From NCBI RefSeq assembly GCF_965660005.1, contig NZ_CBFHYF010000028.1, positions 1-24,719 on the forward strand: DNA of 24,719 nucleotides. Reading direction: 5' to 3'. The notes beneath the pieces were generated by a model. It saw only the letters and a program-made list of their open reading frames with translations, made no database searches and had not been told where the DNA came from. This DNA comes from Porticoccus sp965660005 (GTDB lineage: Bacteria > Pseudomonadota > Gammaproteobacteria > Pseudomonadales > Porticoccaceae). The position numbers and the translations under genes were made by a program. Shown piece by piece: positions 15,636-23,712 of the stretch. How positions within the stretch are numbered: the first letter of the stretch is position 1; every line of letters starts with the position of its first letter.

Positions 15636-16009
15636 ACCCAATCCGCCATCAGCGCGGCGTAGGATTCATCGTCCGGAATCTGGCGCGGCGGATGCTTGCA
15701 GAAGAATGCCGAGGGAATATCCACTGTCCCGCTGATACCGCGCTCCAGTGCCAGCTTGGCACAGCGGATGGTGTCGATGGCCACCCCGGCGGAATTCGGC
15801 GAGTCCTCTACCGACAACCGCAGCTCAATATTCATCGGCACGTCACCGAACAATTTCCCCTCCATGCGGATAAAACAGACCTTGTTGTCATTCTGCCAGG
15901 GCACATAGTCGCTCGGCCCCACATGAATATTCTCATCGGGCAGCCGCTGCGGAATGGCGGCTCTGTACCGCCTCTGTTTTCGACTTTTTCTTGGAGGCCA
16001 GCCGGTCAC
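15632..16009 (-). CDS. Inositol-3-phosphate synthase, C-terminal fragment (frameshifted)
   Basis: This frame carries the end of myo-inositol-1-phosphate synthase: VHVGPSDYVPW-like (here NIHVGPSDYVPWQND), RMEGKLFGDVPMNIEL, the highly conserved SPNSAGVAIDTIRCAKLALERG, and PSAFFCKHPP. True coding in this frame should begin near 15955, where it takes over from the upstream fragment; the residues before (MTGWPPRKSRKQ...) are out-of-frame sequence. Joining the two by skipping one base near 15956-15959 gives AVQSR-IPQRLPDENIHV, gapless against the mycobacterial Ino1 pattern as I recall it. The whole would be about 364 residues, the usual size of this bacterial class. Confidence 0.85.
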   Translation of the reverse strand: MTGWPPRKSRKQRRYRAAIPQRLPDENIHVGPSDYVPWQNDNKVCFIRMEGKLFGDVPMNIELRLSVEDSPNSAGVAIDTIRCAKLALERGISGTVDIPSAFFCKHPPRQIPDDESYAALMADWV

Positions 16010-16727
16010 GGTTCAGCATGTTCAGAAAATCCGTGTTGCCGCCGGTATTCAACTGGTAGGTCCGCTCCAGTTTCACACCGCGATTCTTGAACAGGTTACC
16101 CAGCGTGCGGTGAAGGATCGTCGCCCCCAGCTGCGCCTTGATATCGTCACCGATAATCGGCAGGTGCTTTGCTTTGAAGCGGGCCGCCCAGTCCGGATTA
16201 CTGGCAATGAATACCGGGATATTGTTGACAAAGGCACAACCGGCCTCCAGGGCGCACTCCGCATAAAACTCGGTGGCTTTCTGGGAGCCCACCGGCAGGT
16301 AGTTCATCACCACGTCCACCGCCGCGCTCTTCAATTGCGCCACCACATCGGCAAGACCCGGCTGAGACCGGGTGTCAGGCAGGAAAGTCCGATCATCACC
16401 GTAACTCGCCATATGTTCGGAATAGCCATCGAGCACATTGCCCATGGAAACCGACACCCCGCAAGGTGGCACATCCGCACAGAATACGGTGGTGCAATTC
16501 GGCAGTGCAAAAATGGCCTCATTGACATCCCGGCCCACTTTTCGCTTGTCGATATCAAAGGCCACCACCACCTCGATATCCTCCGGCCGGTAACCACCCA
16601 GCTCATAATTCAGCAAACCGATTGAATCCTGCGCCCCGCGCAAACGGTAGCGATAAATCCCCTGTATCAGCGAGCTGGCGCAGTTGCCCACACCCACCAC
16701 CGCTATTCTTATTTTCTTTCTTTCCAC
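15933..16727 (-). CDS. ino1: Inositol-3-phosphate synthase (myo-inositol-1-phosphate synthase), N-terminal fragment (frameshifted)
   Basis: The enzyme turns glucose 6-phosphate into 1L-myo-inositol 1-phosphate using bound NAD. The dinucleotide-binding motif VVGVGNCASSLIQG is at about 10-23. The class-typical AFDIDKRKVG, NYLPVGSQKAT, NNIPVFIASNP and NTGGNTDFLNML stretches follow, as do the lysines of SKKKSKTEAV near the active site. The start is a GTG (16727) with AAGGAG five bases before it. The frame leaves the family after AVQSR and stops at TGA (15933). The remaining third lies in the +1 frame to 15632. It is the third gene of an operon with a CDP-alcohol phosphatidyltransferase and a GtrA-like protein, so the inositol phosphate is probably used for a phospholipid or phosphodiester (inference). 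Confidence 0.9.
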   Translation of the reverse strand: MERKKIRIAVVGVGNCASSLIQGIYRYRLRGAQDSIGLLNYELGGYRPEDIEVVVAFDIDKRKVGRDVNEAIFALPNCTTVFCADVPPCGVSVSMGNVLDGYSEHMASYGDDRTFLPDTRSQPGLADVVAQLKSAAVDVVMNYLPVGSQKATEFYAECALEAGCAFVNNIPVFIASNPDWAARFKAKHLPIIGDDIKAQLGATILHRTLGNLFKNRGVKLERTYQLNTGGNTDFLNMLNRDRLASKKKSKTEAVQSRHSAAAAR

Positions 16728-16758
16728 TTCGGCTCCTTAAGCATCAAAACAGCAAAAT

Positions 16759-17151
16759 CTAATCGTCGCTGACAAGCCTGCCAGACGTCGCAAAGACAAC
16801 CCGCCGGTGCAGGGGGTAATTAATGGCCAATGCCACCGCTGTCGCCACCAATATTCTTGCCGGCAGATAATCCAGCGCAAAATACGCCACCAGCGCCAAT
16901 ACACCAACCACGTTGGCTGCGGCGGCAATCAGACAGACCAGCATGTAGCTGTAGATCTGCCAGCCAATGCCCTCACGGTGGGCGTTGAAAGTCCAGCGGC
17001 GATTGAGGAAAAAGTTTACCAGCCCACCACAGAGCGGCCCAGCCGCCACAGCAAACGCCAGCGGCAAACCCAACACCTGAAAACACAGTATCATCACCAG
17101 AAAGTCGATGGCTGTGGCCACCACGGCCGATGTCTGCGCCCGAAAAAACAT
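16759..17151 (-). CDS. GtrA-like four-helix membrane protein
   Basis: This 130-residue protein has four hydrophobic segments (about 8-28, 32-50, 70-95 and 98-118). It shows the family motif NFFLNRRWTF between the second and third, characteristic of GtrA/DPMS-type flippase-like proteins. Members help move polyprenyl-linked sugars across the inner membrane in O-antigen, teichoic acid or arabinan synthesis. The gene starts three bases after the phosphatidyltransferase stop and ends 31 bases before inositol-phosphate synthase, so all three are likely cotranscribed. In that setting it might move an inositol-containing or isoprenoid-linked intermediate across the membrane; this is inference. The family call is firm, the substrate unknown. 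Confidence 0.85.
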   Translation of the reverse strand: MFFRAQTSAVVATAIDFLVMILCFQVLGLPLAFAVAAGPLCGGLVNFFLNRRWTFNAHREGIGWQIYSYMLVCLIAAAANVVGVLALVAYFALDYLPARILVATAVALAINYPLHRRVVFATSGRLVSDD

Positions 17152-17154
17152 CCG

Positions 17155-17898
17155 TCAGCCCGCCCGCGCCGACAGAAACAGCGCCCTGAATCGCAGCGCT
17201 GCAGAGACATTCCCCAGCACCGCCAACAGCCAGATCACCAGCAATAGTGGCAGACCCTGGGGCCAGAATGCTGCGGCCGCCAACCCCAGCAACAGATACA
17301 CATAACGTTCCGTGCGCTTCATGGCACCGCGCGGCACGGTCAACTGCATGGCCTCGGCCTTGGCGGTGGTATAACTGATCATGAACGATCCGTGAATGGC
17401 CAGCAGGCAGGCCAGCAGCGACCAGACATGATGGCGGAAAAACAGTGCACACCCGGCCAGCAGCATAAAGTCCACATAGCGATCGATGGTGGAATCGAGC
17501 ACCACACCGGCGCGATCCGCCCCCGCCTGCAACCGCGCCAGCATGCCATCCAGCACATCGCCAATACCGGACAGCAGAGCCAGGCAAAAACCGTAGCCAA
17601 AATGCCCGGATGCAATCGCCACCGCGGCCAGAAATCCGAACAACAGAGACACGAACGTAACCTGATTGGGCGTCACCGAACAGCGCTGCAACAGCAACAC
17701 CAGCGGCTCGACACACCAGACGGCAAAATTCATCACGGCCCTGCCGAGCAACGCACTGTCGCCCTGCCGGTCCACCCGCTCATAGCGCCTGAAACTGCCG
17801 CTGGCCAAACCCCGCAGACAATAAATCAGACCGAGTGACAACAGCAGAACAAACACTGCCAGAACGGCCCATGCCTCACCCTGTATCACCGCGGACAC
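17155..17898 (-). CDS. CDP-alcohol phosphatidyltransferase family protein, candidate phosphatidylinositol-phosphate synthase
   Basis: This 247-residue membrane enzyme carries a complete CDP-alcohol phosphotransferase motif at 114-139: D114-VL-D117-G118-ML-A121-R122, eight residues, G131-VVL-D135-STI-D139. The four Asp bind the two metal ions. Helices surround the motif, with SVTPNQVTFVSLLFGFLAA at about 74-92 typical of the second helix. Such enzymes join a CDP-activated lipid to an alcohol such as inositol phosphate, glycerol phosphate or serine. The acceptor cannot be read from the sequence. The downstream inositol-phosphate synthase gene makes inositol phosphate the natural candidate. The start is taken as the GTG at 17898; its ribosome site is weak, and a GTG nine bases further in is possible. 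It heads the three-gene operon. Confidence 0.9.
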   Translation of the reverse strand: MSAVIQGEAWAVLAVFVLLLSLGLIYCLRGLASGSFRRYERVDRQGDSALLGRAVMNFAVWCVEPLVLLLQRCSVTPNQVTFVSLLFGFLAAVAIASGHFGYGFCLALLSGIGDVLDGMLARLQAGADRAGVVLDSTIDRYVDFMLLAGCALFFRHHVWSLLACLLAIHGSFMISYTTAKAEAMQLTVPRGAMKRTERYVYLLLGLAAAAFWPQGLPLLLVIWLLAVLGNVSAALRFRALFLSARAG

Positions 17899-18224
17899 CC
17901 GGCGACCGGATCAATCCGGACTGACCAGCGTTCGCGGCGGATTCGCCCGTATAAAATGCCCGACAACATGGTTATTTTTATCCCAGCCTCAGTCTGCGTA
18001 TCCGGTCAGACAAAGCCACTGCCGGCCCGACCATTCGACACCGGCCATTATAGAAAGGACAAAGGCCGCTTCCCACCGTTTATTTCAAACCGATGACACT
18101 CACCGCACTGAGGCATAATAATTTGATCCATCGCAATGATCTGCCACATATTTCTCAATGCGGCTGTTCCATTTAATAATAAATCTCATTACCATCAAGG
18201 GCTACTCCTACCGAAGAGGGTGTC
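17899..18224. other. 326-base divergent intergenic region between the inositol operon and the iron importer
   Basis: This region must contain promoters in both directions. Near the right end lies a Fur-box-like site (18175-18193) and AT-rich sequence. TATAAAAT lies at 17950-17957. A small inverted repeat CCGGA-TCAA-TCCGG (17906-17919) lies just before the phosphatidyltransferase start and could form a leader hairpin. No gene is seen in it. Confidence 0.45.
18175..18193. promoter_or_regulatory. Candidate Fur box upstream of the ferric iron importer
   Basis: AATAATAAATCTCATTACC matches the 19-base Fur consensus GATAATGATAATCATTATC at 13 positions, by hand count. It lies about 32 bases before the start of the iron-binding protein gene, in the expected promoter zone. 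Iron importers of this class are usually repressed by Fur when iron is plentiful. Thirteen matches in an AT-rich stretch is suggestive, not proof. Confidence 0.5.
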
Positions 18225-19250
18225 ATGCAAATCCGCACGCGTTTTCATCACTGTATTTTTGGCCTGATATTGGCCTGTTCCACTGCGTTTGTCAGCGCCG
18301 CTGAAGTCAATTTGTACTCCGCTCGGATCGAAACGCTGATCAAACCCCTGCTGGACACCTTTACCGAGCAGACCGGCATCAAAGTCAACCTGATCACCGG
18401 CGATGCCGACGGCCTGATTCAGCGCCTTGAGAGCGAAGGCCGCAACTCCCCCGCAGACATTCTGCTCACCACCGATGTGGGCCGACTGTATCGGGCCAAA
18501 GAAGCCGGTCTGACCCAATCGGTTGAATCGGCCACGCTGGAGCAGAACATTCCCATGATGTATCGCGATGACACCAACCACTGGTTTGGTCTGTCCCTGC
18601 GCGCGCGCCCCATTCTCTACGTCAAAGGCAAAGTGGATCCCGCCCAACTGAACCGCTATGAAGACCTCAGCGACCCCAAATGGAAAGGAAAAATCTGCAT
18701 TCGCTCCTCCAACAATGTTTACAACCAGTCCATGGTGGCCTCGCTGATCGCCGCCAACGGCCCAGCCGCCACAGAGGAATGGGCCAAAGGGCTGGTGGCC
18801 AATTTCGCCATGCCACCGCGGGGCGGTGATCGCGACCAGATCAAGGCTGCGGCGGCCGGTCAGTGCGATCTGGCCATCGCCAACACCTATTACCTGGCGG
18901 GCATGCTCAGCAGCGATGACCCCGCAGAACGCGCAGCTGCCGAAAAAATGGCCGTCTTCTGGCCCAACCAGAATGATCGCGGCGCCCACGTCAATATTTC
19001 CGGTGCTGCGGTCACCGTCTCGGCACCCAACCGCGACAACGCTATCGCCCTGCTGGAGTTTTTAAGCACCGATGCCGCGCAGTCCTGGTACGCAAACGAA
19101 AATGGTGAATACCCCATCCGCGACAACATCGAGATCGGCCCGGTACTGAGCAGCTGGGACACCTTCAAGGCGGACCCGGTGGCACTGTACAAACTGGGTG
19201 CCGGCAATGGCCAGGCACTGCGCCTGATGGATCGCGCCGGCTGGCGCTAG
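18225..19250 (+). CDS. Ferric iron ABC importer, periplasmic binding protein
   Basis: This 341-residue protein belongs to the FutA/FbpA/IdiA family of Fe(3+)-binding proteins. A signal peptide covers about 1-25 (FVSA-A). The mature protein begins EVNLYSAR, as usual in the family. The tandem tyrosines Y222-Y223 in IANTYYLAGM fit the iron-binding pair of FutA/FbpA proteins. LYSARI, PADILLTTDVGRL, DLSDPKWKGKICIR and HVNISGAAV are other family signatures. The protein captures ferric iron in the periplasm and passes it to the permease encoded next. GAGGG lies four bases before the ATG, and a Fur-box-like site lies upstream. The start gives a complete signal peptide, so it is well supported. Confidence 0.95.
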   Translation: MQIRTRFHHCIFGLILACSTAFVSAAEVNLYSARIETLIKPLLDTFTEQTGIKVNLITGDADGLIQRLESEGRNSPADILLTTDVGRLYRAKEAGLTQSVESATLEQNIPMMYRDDTNHWFGLSLRARPILYVKGKVDPAQLNRYEDLSDPKWKGKICIRSSNNVYNQSMVASLIAANGPAATEEWAKGLVANFAMPPRGGDRDQIKAAAAGQCDLAIANTYYLAGMLSSDDPAERAAAEKMAVFWPNQNDRGAHVNISGAAVTVSAPNRDNAIALLEFLSTDAAQSWYANENGEYPIRDNIEIGPVLSSWDTFKADPVALYKLGAGNGQALRLMDRAGWR

Positions 19251-19266
19251 CCGCACCATCCACCCC

Positions 19267-20931
<1,665 letters not shown>

Positions 20932-20932
20932 C

Positions 20933-21991
20933 ATGACATCGCAACTCACCGTCACGGACCTGCAAATCAACTACGCTGGGAAAAGCGTCCTGCAACACAT
21001 TTCCTTTTCACTGGAAGCGGGCGAAATCGCCTGCCTGGTCGGCCCGTCCGGCTGCGGCAAAACCTCCCTGCTGAGAGCCATCGCCGGTTTCGAACCAATT
21101 GCCGCCGGGCGGATCGAACTGCGTGGCCGCACCGTCTCCGGACCCGACAAAACACTGCCGCCGGAACAGCGTCATATCGGCATGGTGTTTCAGGACTTCG
21201 CCCTGTTCCCCCACCTCACCGTGGCACAGAACATCGCCTTCGGGCTGCGCAAAATGCCGCGCGGGCAACGCCGCCAGCGCGTTGATGAACTGCTCGAACT
21301 GGTGGAGATGCAGGACACCCGCAACCAGTATCCGCACCAGCTTTCCGGCGGCCAGCAACAGCGCATCGCACTGGCACGGGCCATGGCGCCGCGCCCGGAT
21401 ATCCTGATGCTCGACGAACCCTTTTCCAGCATGGACTCGGAACTGCGCGAACAACTGGCCCGCGATGTCCGCCAGCTACTGCGCAGGGACGGCATCACCG
21501 CCATTCTGGTCACCCACGACCAGAATGAAGCCTTTGCAATGGCCGACCACATCGGCGTACTGGGCGAAGGCGCATTACACCAGTGGGGCACCGGGTTTGA
21601 TCTCTACCACCGCCCCGCCGACCGGTTTGTCGCCGACTTTATCGGCCAGGGCGTGCTGCTGCCAGGTATGATCATCAACGACAAACAGGTGCGCACCGAA
21701 CTGGGTATCGTTACCGGCGACCTGGAGCCCGGTGAAGCCACCTCGCCCACCAAAATGGTCGATCTGCTGCTGCGCCCCGACGATGTCATTCACGTCGAGG
21801 ACAGCCACCTGCAAGCCGAAATTGTCGCCCGCGCCTTTCGCGGCCCGGTGTACCTCTATACCCTGCGGCTGGAAAGCGGCCAGAAGGTGCTCTGCCTGGT
21901 GCAGAGTCATCACCAGCACGAAATCGGCGAAATGCTCGGCATTCGTCTGGAGGCCGATCACCTGCCGGTATTCAGACGCCACGCCCTGTGA
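20933..21991 (+). CDS. Ferric iron ABC importer, ATP-binding protein
   Basis: This 352-residue ATPase powers the iron importer. Walker A GPSGCGKTS is at 37-45, the Q-loop at about 87, the signature LSGGQ at 137-141, Walker B ILMLDEP at 157-163 and the switch His in THDQNEAFAMAD. The region after residue 240 is a TOBE-type regulatory domain, as in FbpC, ending in a beta-rich section with LLLRPDDVIHVED. The ATG lies one base after the permease stop, so translation is probably coupled. The family call is secure. Iron specificity rests on the operon context and binding protein. Confidence 0.96.
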   Translation: MTSQLTVTDLQINYAGKSVLQHISFSLEAGEIACLVGPSGCGKTSLLRAIAGFEPIAAGRIELRGRTVSGPDKTLPPEQRHIGMVFQDFALFPHLTVAQNIAFGLRKMPRGQRRQRVDELLELVEMQDTRNQYPHQLSGGQQQRIALARAMAPRPDILMLDEPFSSMDSELREQLARDVRQLLRRDGITAILVTHDQNEAFAMADHIGVLGEGALHQWGTGFDLYHRPADRFVADFIGQGVLLPGMIINDKQVRTELGIVTGDLEPGEATSPTKMVDLLLRPDDVIHVEDSHLQAEIVARAFRGPVYLYTLRLESGQKVLCLVQSHHQHEIGEMLGIRLEADHLPVFRRHAL

Positions 21992-22082
21992 CCCGGCAGC
22001 CCGCCGCAACATAAAAACGGCAACACACGGCCCGGCCATCTATTCAGCGAACCCTCGCCGGATTACACTCCGCACAGATGAG

Positions 22083-22111
22083 TTGCCCCCGCCACTCGAC
22101 CACCTTATAAA
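22083..22111 (+). promoter_or_regulatory. Sigma-70-type promoter just before the 489-residue protein
   Basis: TTGCCC at 22083-22088 and TATAAA at 22106-22111 are separated by exactly 17 bases. The -10 box ends 11 bases before the ATG at 22123, so RNA would start about five bases before the start codon. No Shine-Dalgarno sequence is present in between, so a leaderless mRNA is possible. Confidence 0.6.
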
Positions 22112-22122
22112 AATAACGATTC

Positions 22123-23592
22123 ATGCTAAAGAAAACCTGCAAGGATGTGGTGCTGTTCCCCATCACCATTTATCGGGCCTGCCTGTGGCTACCCACGCGC
22201 CTGTGTGCTGAACGGGGATACTCCCGTGTCGGCAAGAGTCTCGGCCTGCTGCTCTACAGCCTGTTCGGCCTGCCACTGTCCATCCTGCTGGGACTGGAAA
22301 TACTGATTGTCATCAACGCCCGATTGATGGCACACCTCATGGACGACAGCACCACCGATCAATCGCACCCATCGACCGGGACTGCCCCCCCGCACCACCA
22401 ATCGGGGGAAACGCCACCCGCATGGCACACAGACCTTCAGGTCACACTGCCCGGTTATGAGCACAAACCATACCCGACACCCGATCCGACACTGCCCCGC
22501 GACCAATTTTATGACCAGCTACTGGCCACCTACAGCCCCACCATCCCCCACAAAATGGGGCACGAGCCACTGTGGGACATACCCACCGACATCTTCTTCG
22601 ACGGCGACACCGATCCGCGCAATAACGTCAGCAACGCAACGAGCCGGGGCACAGTGCCCGCCGTGGTCCACGGCGAAGTGATCGCCGAAACCAGCGATGC
22701 CTACTACCACGCCTACATTCTCTATCACGTCAAGGACTACGACCTGCCCGTGCGGGAAGCCCTCGCTGACGCCACCTTTCACGACGGCGACAACGAAGGC
22801 ATCCAGCTGCGCATCGATAAAGCCAGCATGCAGGTCACGCTGGTAGAAACCTGGTTCCACAACCGCTTCTTCCTCTGCAACCGCACTGGCGAATCCCAAG
22901 GCACCGAACCCATCCAGACCCGCACCCTGTTCGAGGGCGGCACCCACCTCGTGTTGTTTGTCCAGAGCATGGGACACGGCGTGCGTTGCGCCACAATAGA
23001 AGATTTTGCCGAACTGGCCGACAACAGCAAAATTCTGCGACTGGAAAGCGACCCGGACAAGCGGATTGACCCCGCCATCAACGACCATACCGAATACAAT
23101 ATCGGCTACCGGCTCGCCAGCCTGAAACCCTGGTACCGACTGGCAAAAACCCACACCGACTCCGGGGAAGACGCCGCCACCCTGTTTGAAGACAGCATCC
23201 CACTGGGCACAGACGCCAGCGGCAGGGCAATTCAGATTGGCAAATTCTTCGCCGCCAATGACGTCGAAAAACGCGCCTGGTCTCGCCCCAAACCGCCTTG
23301 GGCCTGGGATGACCGCTGGGACGACATCCCCGTCGGGCTGTGGCACTTTCACCCCAGCCTGTCCTTCAACAGCTACACCGGTGAAGACTATTCAGAGCAA
23401 TATCAGTACAACGCACCGATGCATCTGATCTTCACCGCCGATGAAAGAAAAACCGTACTGGCTAGCCTGCTGACCGAACATTACCAACATGCACCCCAGC
23501 AGCTGGCGAGAAGAACCAACCCGGTAAACCGACAGCCGTCGTTATTGCCAGCGAAAAACCGGGCATCGGGGTACAGGTCAAGCGTTATGTGA
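22123..23592 (+). CDS. Uncharacterised membrane-anchored protein, Vps62-like features
   Basis: This protein of 489 residues has one hydrophobic segment at about 40-64 and a Pro/Thr/His-rich linker (75-105). A large soluble domain follows, expected outside the cytoplasm. The domain has AYYHAYILYHVKDYDLP, then HDGDNEG (220-226), then HLVLFVQSMGHG (275-286). This pattern of an acidic H-x-x-D-x-E-G motif followed by a G-H-G loop recalls uncharacterised bacterial proteins related to Vps62/DUF946, from memory and not checked. The 3' end is odd. After about residue 467 the annotated frame is Ser/Arg-rich, while another frame reads GKPTAVVIASEKPGIGVQV and on to a TAA at 23618, a more natural C-terminus. 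One missing base near 23522 would join them. The promoter lies immediately upstream. No function is known to me. Confidence 0.7.
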   Translation: MLKKTCKDVVLFPITIYRACLWLPTRLCAERGYSRVGKSLGLLLYSLFGLPLSILLGLEILIVINARLMAHLMDDSTTDQSHPSTGTAPPHHQSGETPPAWHTDLQVTLPGYEHKPYPTPDPTLPRDQFYDQLLATYSPTIPHKMGHEPLWDIPTDIFFDGDTDPRNNVSNATSRGTVPAVVHGEVIAETSDAYYHAYILYHVKDYDLPVREALADATFHDGDNEGIQLRIDKASMQVTLVETWFHNRFFLCNRTGESQGTEPIQTRTLFEGGTHLVLFVQSMGHGVRCATIEDFAELADNSKILRLESDPDKRIDPAINDHTEYNIGYRLASLKPWYRLAKTHTDSGEDAATLFEDSIPLGTDASGRAIQIGKFFAANDVEKRAWSRPKPPWAWDDRWDDIPVGLWHFHPSLSFNSYTGEDYSEQYQYNAPMHLIFTADERKTVLASLLTEHYQHAPQQLARRTNPVNRQPSLLPAKNRASGYRSSVM

Positions 23593-23642
23593 ACTATGTG
23601 GTCAATTCGTTGGGGTAATCGGCATTTTTGAATCAGGATCGT

Positions 23643-23671
23643 TTGTTTTGAGTGATAGAAATTGCTCTAAT
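23643..23671 (+). promoter_or_regulatory. Sigma-70-type promoter of ugd
   Basis: TTGTTT (23643-23648) and TCTAAT (23666-23671) are separated by 17 bases in an AT-rich stretch. RNA would begin near 23678, about 35 bases before the ugd ATG, leaving room for the GGAG ribosome site at 23701-23704. Confidence 0.55.
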
Positions 23672-23712
23672 CAATTTTTGTATTACAAAGACAGACATCC
23701 GGAGCGGCATTC

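Noticed and set aside
13113..16009. Programmed +1 frameshifting in both DUF1631 and inositol-phosphate synthase
   Set aside because: No prfB-like slippery site, internal Shine-Dalgarno stimulator or stop codon directly at the join is visible, and the two sites share no motif. Error or mutation is simpler.
17906..17919. Small inverted repeat before the phosphatidyltransferase start
   Set aside because: The five-base stem is short and may be chance in GC-rich sequence. It is noted only in the intergenic entry.
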